Positions 1 through 6,685 of a DNA stretch of 10,160 nucleotides are shown here, piece after piece (the stretch's first letter is position 1; the number at the start of each line of letters is the position of its first letter). The translations under genes were made by a program, and so were the position numbers. The stretch comes from an uncultured Megasphaera sp. (GTDB lineage: Bacteria > Bacillota > Negativicutes > Veillonellales > Megasphaeraceae): contig UQHB01000058.1 in assembly GCA_900540735.1 (NCBI GenBank), forward strand, positions 1-10,160, given 5' to 3'. The notes beneath the pieces are model-generated. The model did no database searches. It was not told the DNA's origin and was given only the letters and a program-made list of their open reading frames with translations.

Positions 1-54
1 AAACGCCGAAAGTACTTGGAGGGAGGCCTCCCGGGAGGATAGGAAGCCGCTGAT
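1..54 (+). rRNA. rrf: 5S ribosomal RNA, 3' end (partial)
   Basis: The window opens inside a 5S rRNA. The stretch contains the characteristic 3' half: GCCGAAAGTACTTGGAGGG, then a CCTCCCGGGAGGATAGG segment and a GCCGCTGAT end. These match the helix IV/V region and the 3' strand of helix I in bacterial 5S rRNA. The 5' half lies outside the window, so the terminal helix cannot be checked. The exact 3' end is uncertain by a few bases. An intrinsic terminator follows within 10 bases, as expected at the end of an rRNA operon. Confidence 0.85.
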
Positions 55-60
55 TCATTT

Positions 61-93
61 AAAACACACATGTGAAAGCATGTGTGTTTTTTT
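61..93 (+). terminator. Intrinsic terminator of the rRNA operon
   Basis: AAAACACACATG (61-72) pairs perfectly with CATGTGTGTTTT (79-90) around the six-base loop TGAAAG. The 3' arm runs into seven consecutive T residues (87-93). Its place directly after the 5S 3' end identifies it as the rRNA operon terminator. Confidence 0.9.
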
Positions 94-323
94 GTATATG
101 TCCTTCTTTTATCTTTTTCACTAAAATTATCAATTTCTACTATTATCTATTACTTAAAATCATGATACAGTAAAACGATAAAGCTATATGTTTCACTAAG
201 AAACAAGTACTAACAATTATCATAACCATGTATTTGTAACATAATATAAAGTGAATGACTGAACTTACACGTTAAGTTAATCGTTAAACTTAAAAATATT
301 AAGAAAAAGACTAGAAATATGAC
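94..323. other. AT-rich intergenic region without a gene
   Basis: This gap separates the rRNA operon terminator from the liv operon promoter. I see no open reading frame with a credible ribosome binding site, no tRNA and no known RNA motif. The only structure noted is the cluster of repeats at 262-293, described separately. The high AT content immediately upstream of the -35 box could act as an UP-like element. Confidence 0.6.
262..293. repeat. Inverted and direct repeat cluster upstream of the liv promoter, possible operator
   Basis: TTAAGTT (272-278) and AACTTAA (287-293) form a perfect seven-base inverted repeat with an eight-base spacer. A further AACTTA (262-267) makes an overlapping inverted repeat with TAAGTT (273-278). 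CGTTAA also recurs as a direct repeat at 270-275 and 282-287. The cluster ends 30 bases upstream of the -35 box, a position compatible with an activator or repressor site. The AT-rich background makes chance occurrence quite possible, and no regulator is identified. Confidence 0.25.
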
Positions 324-351
324 TTGACAACACAAAGAAATCGGCTATAAT
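324..351 (+). promoter_or_regulatory. Sigma-A (sigma-70) promoter of the liv operon
   Basis: A consensus -35 box TTGACA (324-329) is followed after 16 bases by a consensus -10 box TATAAT (346-351). Transcription would start near 357-360, just before the T-box leader. With both hexamers perfect, initiation should be strong and constitutive, which leaves control to the leader downstream. Confidence 0.85.
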
Positions 352-357
352 ATGGAG

Positions 358-620
358 CATGCAAGAGAACTAAAAGACATAGATACACAGCAAATGCAAT
401 GAACGAGCTAAAGAGTCGGCATCGTTACTTTCAGAGAGCCAGTGGTTGGTGCGAACTGGTAAGAGCCGGTTTGCATACATCACTCGCTAGCACTTTTTCT
501 GAATAGAGTAGGAAAGAGCGGATTCCCCGTTACGGACAATGAAGTAATAAACGCAGGGTGGTACCGCGTGTGAGCGCCCCTGTTCTTGAGGTCGTCCTTG
601 GGAACAGGGGCACTTTGTTG
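358..620 (+). promoter_or_regulatory. T-box riboswitch leader, best read as isoleucine-specific, controlling liv
   Basis: The leader has the canonical parts in order. The Stem I AG-bulge region AGAGAG lies at 433-438, and the distal loop GGTTGGTG at 444-451 sits inside a CCAGT/ACTGG stem. A specifier region follows at about 473-490, then the CCGTTACGG segment, and the T-box sequence AGGGTGGTACCGCG at 555-568. The most likely specifier is ATC (479-481), followed by AC, which reads isoleucine. CTC (leucine) at 483-485 is the main alternative. The antiterminator UGGU pairs with a tRNA ending in ACCA (A73), compatible with tRNA-Ile or tRNA-Leu. Uncharged tRNA binding should allow readthrough into livJHMGF, so import rises when a branched-chain amino acid is scarce. 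Confidence 0.9.
576..617 (+). terminator. T-box regulated terminator hairpin of the liv leader
   Basis: GCCCCTGTTC (576-585) pairs perfectly with GAACAGGGGC (602-611), giving a strong ten-pair stem with a 16-base loop. It overlaps the end of the antiterminator region, as expected for a transcriptional T-box switch. The tract after it is only ACTTTGTTG, poor in U compared with ordinary intrinsic terminators, so basal readthrough may be appreciable. Confidence 0.75.
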
Positions 621-687
621 ACTCTGTATCTTTTAGTGCTCTACATGATGATTACAGATATTATCTATATAAGGAGAGTTGATTTTC

Positions 688-1842
688 ATGCAGACAAGTT
701 GGTTAAAACGCTGCATCGCCGCAGGCCTTGCAGTTATGATGACAGCAGCTATCGCTGGTTGCGGTGGCGCAAGTAAAGGTGGAGATAGTGCTTCTGGTAA
801 GTCCGCTCCGATTGGTTTCATTACGGCTTATACAGGCCCGGGTGCTGCTTATGGCCAGGCTATGAAGGAAGGTACGGAATTGGCTGTTGACGAAATCAAC
901 AACGACCCGAACACAAAGATTAAAATCGATTTAAAAGAATACGATACGAAACTCGTCAAAACAGAAGCTATTAACGCTATGAAGAAAGCAATTGAACAGG
1001 ACAAAGTTCTCGCTATTGAAGGACCGATGACGACTGGTGAAGCTATGGCTGCTGACCCGATTGCGCAACAGAGTAAAGTCGTTGCCTTCACAACTGGCGG
1101 TACTGGCCCTGACGTTACAAAGATTGGCGATTACATTTTCCGTAACGCAATTCCTGGTAAACTCGCTATTCCTCAGACTGTAGAAAAAGCACAGAAAAAA
1201 TTAGGCTTCAAGAAAGTCGCTATTATGTACTCCAACAACAATGACCAGATGGTTGGCGAAAACGCTATTTACCAAGAAGAATTCAAAAAAGCCGGCATTG
1301 AAGTTGTAGATACAGAAACATTCGCTGATAAAGATACAGACTTCTCGGCACAGCTCACGAAGATTCAGGCTGCTAACCCGGATATTATCGCCGTTGCCGG
1401 TCTCTATCAGGAAGGTGCTTTAATTGCTAAAAAAGCTCGTGAAATGGGCATGAACCAACCGATCATTGGGAACAACGGCTTCAACAGCCCGGAATACATT
1501 AAACAGGCTGGCGCAGCTGCTGACGGTACGATGGTAGCTACTCCATGGAACCCGGAACGTCAAAGTGAAAAAACACAGAACTTCCGCAAAGCGTTCGTTG
1601 CTAAATACGGTCATGAACCGGACCAGTTCGCAGCACAGGCTTATGATGCAATGTACATCATTCACGAAGCTCTCGAAAAATCGGGCACAACGTCTGACCG
1701 CAAGAAATTCCGTGATACTTTAGCGCAGATTAAAGACTTCGAAGGCGTAACTGGTAAATTCGCATTCGACGAAAACCGTGACCCAGATATGGACCTCTCC
1801 GTCTTGATGATTAAAGATGGTAAATGGACTCCGTTCGCTTAA
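688..1842 (+). CDS. livJ: Branched-chain amino-acid ABC transporter substrate-binding lipoprotein (LivJ/LivK type)
   Basis: This 384-residue protein is the extracytoplasmic receptor that would capture leucine, isoleucine or valine and deliver it to the LivHM channel. It starts with a lipoprotein signal peptide: K7-R8, a hydrophobic stretch, then lipobox I22-A23-G24-C25, so Cys25 should be lipidated. The mature part opens with PIGFITAYTGPGAAYGQAM, typical of the periplasmic-binding-protein type I Leu/Ile/Val family, and its length fits that family. The ATG at 688 is chosen over an in-frame TTG at 679 because AAGGAG (671-676) lies 11 bases before the ATG but only 2 before the TTG. It is the first gene of the liv operon and directly follows the T-box leader. 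The family also includes receptors for other amino acids and amides, so exact ligand specificity is inferred from the leader and the operon. Confidence 0.93.
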   Translation: MQTSWLKRCIAAGLAVMMTAAIAGCGGASKGGDSASGKSAPIGFITAYTGPGAAYGQAMKEGTELAVDEINNDPNTKIKIDLKEYDTKLVKTEAINAMKKAIEQDKVLAIEGPMTTGEAMAADPIAQQSKVVAFTTGGTGPDVTKIGDYIFRNAIPGKLAIPQTVEKAQKKLGFKKVAIMYSNNNDQMVGENAIYQEEFKKAGIEVVDTETFADKDTDFSAQLTKIQAANPDIIAVAGLYQEGALIAKKAREMGMNQPIIGNNGFNSPEYIKQAGAAADGTMVATPWNPERQSEKTQNFRKAFVAKYGHEPDQFAAQAYDAMYIIHEALEKSGTTSDRKKFRDTLAQIKDFEGVTGKFAFDENRDPDMDLSVLMIKDGKWTPFA

Positions 1843-1878
1843 TATTTCGTAAGCTTAGTTAAAGGAAGGTAATGAACC

Positions 1879-2760
1879 GTGTTTTTACAGCAACTTGTAA
1901 ACGGACTTACACTCGGAAGCGCCTACGCCGTCATTGCCATTGGTTATACTTTGGTTTTTGGCGTGCTGACCATCATTAACATGGCTCATGGTGAAATCTT
2001 CATGTTTGGCGCTTTCATTGGCCTGATGTTAGTCACACAGGCTGGTTGCAACTTATTTGTAGCTCTCATTGGGGCTATGGTTGGCGGTGCAGTACTCGGG
2101 TTTTTACTCGAGTTCTTCGCCCTCCGGCCATTACGCCGCCGTAAAGTAACGCATTTAGCACCCTTAATCAGTACGATTGGTGTGTCTATTTTCCTTGAAA
2201 GTGTGGCTCTTGAAGTTTGGGGCCCCCAGACCCAGTCTTTCCCGACTCAGTTTGAAGGTTCCTTAATGGATTTGGGCTTGTTTAAAATTTCAGCTATTCA
2301 AATCATTGGCCTTGGCACGGCTGTTGTTCTCATGATTTTGCTGACCTTGCTCCTCGATAAAACGAAGATTGGCGCAGCTATTCGTGCGACTGCTGAAAAT
2401 ACAGAAACAGCTGGCTTGCTCGGCATTAATACGAATCAGATTATTACCTTTACAGTCATGCTCGCTTCGGCCTTAGGTGCTGCAGCTGGTGTCCTCGTTG
2501 GCTTGTCCTTCAATGCTATTGAACCGACTATGGGCATGACTATGGGCTTTAAAGGCTTGGCTGTCCTCATCATGGGTGGTCTTGGCAACGTCAAAGGCGC
2601 AATGGCCGGCGGTTTTATCTTAGGTGTTGCCGAAGTCTTCAGTGTTGCTTATGGTGCTTCAACGTACCGCGATGCTGTGGCTTTCGTTATCATCATCTTG
2701 ATTTTGTTCTTACGGCCAGAAGGCTTATTCTCAAAAGCAGGAAAAGGGGGCAGACCCTAA
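1879..2760 (+). CDS. livH: Branched-chain amino-acid ABC transporter permease LivH
   Basis: This 293-residue polytopic membrane protein is one half of the transport channel. It is strongly hydrophobic with about eight predicted membrane segments. It carries the LivH-family N-terminal block NGLTLGSAYAVIAIGYTLVFG and the INMAHGE motif at residues 33-39. The C-terminal part contains EPTMGMTMGFKGLAVLIMGGLGN, the conserved cytoplasmic loop that contacts the ATPases. It starts at GTG 1879, supported by AAAGGAAGG (1861-1869) with a nine-base spacing. An out-of-frame ATG at 1872 is too close to that site and opens no long frame. The gene follows livJ by 36 bases and its stop overlaps the livM start by one base (TAATG), indicating translational coupling. 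Confidence 0.95.
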   Translation: MFLQQLVNGLTLGSAYAVIAIGYTLVFGVLTIINMAHGEIFMFGAFIGLMLVTQAGCNLFVALIGAMVGGAVLGFLLEFFALRPLRRRKVTHLAPLISTIGVSIFLESVALEVWGPQTQSFPTQFEGSLMDLGLFKISAIQIIGLGTAVVLMILLTLLLDKTKIGAAIRATAENTETAGLLGINTNQIITFTVMLASALGAAAGVLVGLSFNAIEPTMGMTMGFKGLAVLIMGGLGNVKGAMAGGFILGVAEVFSVAYGASTYRDAVAFVIIILILFLRPEGLFSKAGKGGRP

Positions 2761-3710
2761 TGGACGCAATATTAAATGGTTATTTCCTGCAGGTCTTTAC
2801 ATTTATCTGCATTAACATTATTTTGGCCCTGTCCGTGTACATGACCTTGTGCACAGGCCAGTTATCCTTAGGGAATGCTGGTTTTATGAGTTTTGGTGCG
2901 TACACATCGGCTATTTTAACGATGCAAACAGGCATGCCTATGCCAGTGGGCATTATTATTGGCGGCATAGTCGCTGCCATTATTGGCGTCATCATTGGTA
3001 TTCCGACGACAAGGCTCCACGGTATGTATTTAGCTATTGCCACACTTGGTTTTGGCGAAGTCGTCCGCGTCTTAGCATTGAATTTAAAGATTACCAATGG
3101 AGCCTTAGGGTTATCCGGGATTCCGTCTATGGCTAGTGTCCTTTCGGACTATGCTAGTGATTTGGGCTTAATCGATGCCCTTGAAATGGATTCCCAAACG
3201 GCGGGACAGTTCCTCATGTGTATTGTCCTCTTAATCGTCGTCATCATTGTCGTTGCCTTTTGGTATCAACTGGAACATTCCCGTATTGGTCGTGCCTTCG
3301 CCGCTATTAAAGCCGACGAATATGCAGCACAATTATCGGGGATTAACACGACGTACTATAAAATGATGTCTTTCCTCTTTAGTGCCTTCTTTGCCGGTGT
3401 TGCCGGTGCCCTCTATGCACATGCTACGTTCTTCATTAGCCCGACCGATTTTTCGTGGCACAAAGTCGTTGATGCCTTATTGTACACGGTCTTTGGCGGC
3501 AGCAACGTTATGTGGGGCCCGGTTTTAGGGGCAACGCTCCTCACGATTATTCCGGAATTCTTGCGCGACCTTGCAGAATGCCGCGATACGATTTACGGTA
3601 TTTTGTTAGTTGCTCTCATGGCCTTCCGTCCAGATGGTATTTTGTCATACGATGTCATGAAGAAATTGACGAAAAAACATCATCCTACAGAAAAGGAAGG
3701 GGCGAAATAA
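2760..3710 (+). CDS. livM: Branched-chain amino-acid ABC transporter permease LivM
   Basis: This 316-residue integral membrane protein is the second channel subunit and pairs with LivH. Family blocks are visible: GQLSLGNAGFMSFGAYTSA from residue 33, then RLHGMYLAIATLGFGEVVR. Near the C terminus, SPTDFSWHKVVDALLYTVFGG is followed by WGPVLGATLLTIIPEFLR. The protein is hydrophobic throughout, with a short charged cytoplasmic tail (KKLTKKHHPTEKEGAK). Translation begins on the ATG overlapping the livH stop; GAAAAGGGGG (2741-2750) serves as the ribosome binding site. The length is within the normal LivM range and nothing looks broken. Confidence 0.95.
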   Translation: MDAILNGYFLQVFTFICINIILALSVYMTLCTGQLSLGNAGFMSFGAYTSAILTMQTGMPMPVGIIIGGIVAAIIGVIIGIPTTRLHGMYLAIATLGFGEVVRVLALNLKITNGALGLSGIPSMASVLSDYASDLGLIDALEMDSQTAGQFLMCIVLLIVVIIVVAFWYQLEHSRIGRAFAAIKADEYAAQLSGINTTYYKMMSFLFSAFFAGVAGALYAHATFFISPTDFSWHKVVDALLYTVFGGSNVMWGPVLGATLLTIIPEFLRDLAECRDTIYGILLVALMAFRPDGILSYDVMKKLTKKHHPTEKEGAK

Positions 3711-3713
3711 ATC

Positions 3714-4478
3714 ATGCTCTTACAATTAGATCATGTAGTCAAAAAATTTGGCGGCGTTACGGCTTCGTCTGACATTTCCTTTGCTGTAAATGAAGGTGAA
3801 ATCTTCGGCATTATCGGTCCAAACGGTGCCGGTAAAACGACGCTGTTCAACTTAATTACCGGTGTCTACCAAGTCACGACAGGGGATATTCTCTTTGAAG
3901 GTAAATCTATCGAAGGGAAGAAACCGCACCAGATTACGACCTTGGGCATTGCCCGGACATTCCAGAACATTCGCTTGTTCTCGCAAATGACAGTCCTCGA
4001 AAACGTTCTCGTCGGCCATCATGACCGCTTAAAAGCAGGTCTCTTTGCGAGCGTCTTCCATACGGGAGCCCAGAAAAAAGAAGAACAAGAAGCACGGGAT
4101 GAAGCGATGACGCTCCTCAAATTCGTTGGCCTTGAAAACGATATTGACCGTACTGCGTCGGAATTGCCATACGGCAAACAGCGGAAACTGGAAATTGCCC
4201 GTGCTATGGCCACAGACCCGAAACTCTTACTTCTCGACGAACCGGCTGCCGGCATGAACGACAGCGAAACGGCTGCCCTTGGCGACTTGATTCGCGGCCT
4301 TCGCGATACGTTCCACGTCAGCATCGTCCTCATTGAACACGATATGAAATTGATGATGAAACTGTGCGACCGCTTAGTCGTCGTCAACTTCGGTGAAAAA
4401 CTAGCTGAAGGGACGCCTGCAGAAGTACAGAATAACCCGGCTGTTATTGAAGCGTACCTCGGAAAGGATGATGAATGA
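3714..4478 (+). CDS. livG: Branched-chain amino-acid ABC transporter ATP-binding protein LivG
   Basis: This 254-residue cytoplasmic ATPase is one of two nucleotide-binding subunits that power the LivHM channel. Visible motifs are Walker A GPNGAGKT (residues 35-42), Q-loop Q84 and the LivG-type signature LPYGKQRKLE (151-160) in place of LSGGQ. Walker B LLLLDEP is at 171-177 and the switch His is at 209. The insertion around residues 105-130 and the C-terminal EAYLG ending are typical of LivG. The start ATG at 3714 lies three bases after the livM stop, with AAGGAAGGGG (3693-3702) upstream. The stop overlaps the livF start (ATGA), so the two ATPases are translationally coupled. Confidence 0.96.
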   Translation: MLLQLDHVVKKFGGVTASSDISFAVNEGEIFGIIGPNGAGKTTLFNLITGVYQVTTGDILFEGKSIEGKKPHQITTLGIARTFQNIRLFSQMTVLENVLVGHHDRLKAGLFASVFHTGAQKKEEQEARDEAMTLLKFVGLENDIDRTASELPYGKQRKLEIARAMATDPKLLLLDEPAAGMNDSETAALGDLIRGLRDTFHVSIVLIEHDMKLMMKLCDRLVVVNFGEKLAEGTPAEVQNNPAVIEAYLGKDDE

Positions 4479-5191
4479 TGCTCTTAGAATTATCGAATAT
4501 CGTTGCCGGTTACGGCCACATTACGGCATTAAAAGGCATCAGTTTGTCCGTTCCGGAAGGTAAAATCGTCACCCTTATCGGTGCCAACGGTGCCGGTAAA
4601 TCGACGACTATGAAAACCATCATGGGCATCGTCAAAGCCCAAGAAGGGGACGTAACCTTTGAAGGAAAATCCTTGAAAGGCAAGAAATCGTACCAAGTCG
4701 TTGACATGGGCATTTCCTTAGTACCAGAAGGCCGTCAGGTCTTGCAGTCCATGAGCGTTGAAGAAAACCTGCGCTTAGGTGCGTATAAACGGTCTGATAA
4801 AGACGGCATTGCTGCAGACCTCAAGAAAGTCTACGACCGGTTCCCACGGCTGCTCGAACGAAAAGCTCAGTATGCCGGTACCTTATCCGGTGGGGAACAA
4901 CAGATGCTGGCCATTGGCCGTGCTATGATGTCCCGCCCGAAGGTCTTGCTCTTAGACGAACCGTCTATGGGCTTGGCACCGATTGTAGTACAAGAAATTT
5001 TCGACGTTATTAAAGCCATCAACGAAGGGGGCACGACGGTCCTCTTAGTTGAACAGAACGCGAAGAAAGCCTTGAAAATTGCAGACTATGCATACGTTAT
5101 GGAAACCGGGAAAATCGTCCTCCACGGCAAAGCTAGTGAAGTCACCGATAATCCGCAAGTCATGGCTGCTTACCTTGGTGGTAAGAAATAA
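4475..5191 (+). CDS. livF: Branched-chain amino-acid ABC transporter ATP-binding protein LivF
   Basis: This 238-residue ATPase is the second nucleotide-binding subunit, forming a heterodimer with LivG. It has Walker A GANGAGKS (36-43), signature LSGGEQ (137-142) and Walker B VLLLDE (157-162). The LivF-typical VEQNA takes the switch-His position, with Gln194, and the protein ends in AAYLGG. Two adjacent ATG codons (4475 and 4478) are possible starts. GGAAAGGA (4461-4468) lies 6 bases before the first and 9 before the second, so the second may be the one used, giving 237 residues beginning MLLEL. It is the last gene of the liv operon; a long intergenic region with a new T-box leader follows. 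Confidence 0.96.
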   Translation: MMLLELSNIVAGYGHITALKGISLSVPEGKIVTLIGANGAGKSTTMKTIMGIVKAQEGDVTFEGKSLKGKKSYQVVDMGISLVPEGRQVLQSMSVEENLRLGAYKRSDKDGIAADLKKVYDRFPRLLERKAQYAGTLSGGEQQMLAIGRAMMSRPKVLLLDEPSMGLAPIVVQEIFDVIKAINEGGTTVLLVEQNAKKALKIADYAYVMETGKIVLHGKASEVTDNPQVMAAYLGGKK

Positions 5192-5193
5192 AA

Positions 5194-5232
5194 GAAATTA
5201 ATACATGAAATGAATATATTTTATGTAATTTC
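5194..5232 (+). terminator. AT-rich hairpin after livF, possible weak terminator or mRNA 3' stabiliser
   Basis: GAAATT (5194-5199) pairs with AATTTC (5227-5232). Above a three-base bulge, ACATGAAAT (5203-5211) pairs with ATTTTATGT (5218-5226), with one G-U pair, around the loop GAATAT. No U-run follows the hairpin and the stem contains few G-C pairs, so it does not look like a standard intrinsic terminator. It is the only structure between livF and the next leader that could end the liv transcript. Confidence 0.3.
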
Positions 5233-5235
5233 ACC

Positions 5236-5264
5236 TTAACAAATTAAAGTAAAAAGTGTACCAT
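5236..5264 (+). promoter_or_regulatory. Candidate sigma-A promoter of the amidohydrolase-metNIQ operon
   Basis: TTAACA (5236-5241) matches five of six -35 positions. After a 17-base spacer comes TACCAT (5259-5264), which matches four of six -10 positions. The predicted start near 5271 falls just before the second T-box leader, which supports the assignment. It is clearly weaker than the liv promoter. No better pair was found in this gap. Confidence 0.4.
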
Positions 5265-5270
5265 AGCGAT

Positions 5271-5509
5271 AAACATTTGAAATGCGAAGAACAAACCAAG
5301 TACACTTGACTGTATCTCTACCAGAGAAGTCGGCCTAGGCTGAGAGCCGACGAGAGAGAAAGCAAGATGGAATGCCTTTGGGAGCAGATGTGTCGAACTG
5401 TAGTAGACACGTCCGGTTGCCGCCGTTATCGGTTTTAAGTACAGCTTCGGCTGTAAGCAGAGTGGAACCACGGGCCACCGTCTCTGTAGTGGAGACGGTG
5501 GTCTTTTTG
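5271..5509 (+). promoter_or_regulatory. T-box riboswitch leader, best read as cysteine-specific, controlling the amidohydrolase-metNIQ-like operon
   Basis: Stem I shows an AGAGA bulge region (5323-5327) and a distal stem GTCGGC/GCCGAC (5329-5334, 5346-5351). That stem closes a loop containing the conserved GGCTG. The specifier region reads GGAATGCCTTTGGG; in the common GAA-NNN arrangement the codon is TGC (5373-5375), cysteine. An overlapping ATG (5372-5374) would read methionine. CCGTTATCGG and the T-box AGAGTGGAACCACGG (5459-5473) follow. The antiterminator UGGA (5463-5466) pairs with a tRNA ending in UCCA. That fits the U73 of tRNA-Cys, not the A73 expected for elongator tRNA-Met. The leader therefore probably senses cysteine starvation, although the downstream transporter resembles methionine systems. 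T-box identity is firm; amino-acid identity is an inference. Confidence 0.88.
5474..5508 (+). terminator. T-box regulated terminator of the second leader
   Basis: CCACCGTCTC (5475-5484) pairs perfectly with GAGACGGTGG (5492-5501) around a seven-base loop, followed by TCTTTTT (5502-5508). It begins directly after the T-box sequence, so antiterminator formation would prevent it. Its U-tract is much better than that of the liv leader terminator, implying tighter repression when the tRNA is charged. Confidence 0.9.
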
Positions 5510-5533
5510 CATACAAAAGAGGGAGAGATAGAG

Positions 5534-6685
5534 ATGGATATAGATGCATTACGCACGTTTTTGACCAATGAATTTCATTGGTTCCACGAACATCCGGAAT
5601 TGTCCTACGAAGAAGTAGAGACAACGAAACGGATTCGCCAAAACTTAGAAGCAAAAAATATAAAAATTTTACTGCTGCCCTTAAAAACAGGGCTTGTTGC
5701 CGAAATTGGCCACGGCGAACCGACTGTCGCTATTCGCTGCGACATCGATGCACTGCCCCTTCAGGAAAAGACGGACTTACTCTACTGTTCGACTATTCCG
5801 GGCCGTATGCATGGTTGTGGCCATGATTTCCACACAACGTCTATCTTAGGGGCTGCATACCTTTTAAAAGAAAAAGAAGCAGAACTCAAAGGGACAGTAC
5901 GCGTCATTTTCCAGCCTGCTGAAGAAGCTCCTGGTGGAGCCTTGAAAGTCATGGAAGCAGGCGGTATCAAGGGAGTCGATGCGATTTTCGGCATTCACTG
6001 CTCGCCCCTCTTTAAAGTCGGCGACATTGCCGTAAAAAACGGTCCTGTAACTGCCGCTGTCGACCGCTTTAGCATTACCTTTACAGGCAAGGGGAGCCAT
6101 GCAGCCCATCCGCAAAGCGGCATTGACCCTATCGTCACAGCGTCGACCTTCGTCAGTGCTGTCCAGTCCGTCGTCAGCCGCAACGTGGACCCCTTCGATG
6201 CCAATCTTATCAGTATTACACACTTTGCCAGCGGCAGTACGTGGAATGTCATTCCCGAATCGGCCTTCCTCGAAGGGACTATGCGAACATTGACGAAAGA
6301 CGATAGAAAGAATGTGAAACAGCGGATTTATGACTTAGCCAACTCCATTGCCAGTGCTTACGGTGCGACGGCGACTATCGACTGGCTTGCAGGGCCTCCG
6401 GCGACGGATAACGACCCGGAATGGACGGCCTTTGCTAAGAAAGTCGGCGAAGAAGAAGGCCTGAACGTACAGCATTCGCCAAACTCCTTAGGGGGCGAAG
6501 ACTTTGCGTTCTATCAAGATGAAGTGAAAGGGACGTTCGTCCAAATCGGCACGGGCTTGTCCTATTCGAACCATAACCCAAAATTCCAGGTGGACCCAGC
6601 AGCCATCATACCGACAGCGAAATACGTAGCTCGTCTGGCTACAGAAGCACTGGTAGAAATCGGAAAGAAGGAACATCATGATTAA
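5534..6685 (+). CDS. M20-family amidohydrolase/aminoacylase (M20D type)
   Basis: This 383-residue, probably cytoplasmic, metal-dependent hydrolase of the aminoacylase/hippurate-hydrolase group removes an acyl or similar group from an N-acylated amino acid or related amide. Family metal-site motifs are MHGCGHD (92-98, with Cys95 and His97), PAEE (129-132), GIHCSP (153-158, His155) and NHNPKF (346-351, His347). The small dimerisation domain lies roughly between residues 170 and 280. The ATG at 5534 is chosen because AGAGGGAGAG (5518-5527) precedes it. A longer in-frame version from 5372 would run through the T-box leader and its terminator. The gene overlaps the following ATPase gene by eight bases, so substrate import and hydrolysis are probably linked. 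M20 peptidases next to metNIQ-like genes are known in streptococci. Under a cysteine T-box, an N-acyl-cysteine or S-substituted derivative would be a reasonable substrate, but this is inference. Confidence 0.9.
   Translation: MDIDALRTFLTNEFHWFHEHPELSYEEVETTKRIRQNLEAKNIKILLLPLKTGLVAEIGHGEPTVAIRCDIDALPLQEKTDLLYCSTIPGRMHGCGHDFHTTSILGAAYLLKEKEAELKGTVRVIFQPAEEAPGGALKVMEAGGIKGVDAIFGIHCSPLFKVGDIAVKNGPVTAAVDRFSITFTGKGSHAAHPQSGIDPIVTASTFVSAVQSVVSRNVDPFDANLISITHFASGSTWNVIPESAFLEGTMRTLTKDDRKNVKQRIYDLANSIASAYGATATIDWLAGPPATDNDPEWTAFAKKVGEEEGLNVQHSPNSLGGEDFAFYQDEVKGTFVQIGTGLSYSNHNPKFQVDPAAIIPTAKYVARLATEALVEIGKKEHHD

Noticed and set aside
679..687. TTG start for livJ
   Set aside because: It is only two bases from AAGGAG; the ATG at 688 has workable spacing and gives a standard lipoprotein signal peptide.
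558..776. A short plus-strand open frame of 72 codons
   Set aside because: It starts inside the T-box sequence, runs through the terminator hairpin and overlaps the livJ signal peptide in another frame.
5372..5374. ATG as specifier, making the second leader a methionine T-box
   Set aside because: It is tempting because of metNIQ, but the UGGA antiterminator fits a U73 tRNA and the GAA-NNN pattern places TGC in the codon position. It is kept as the main alternative.
5372..5533. A 54-residue N-terminal extension of the amidohydrolase in the same frame
   Set aside because: It lies entirely in the T-box leader, crosses the specifier, the T-box and the terminator stem, has no ribosome binding site, and the encoded residues do not resemble the family.
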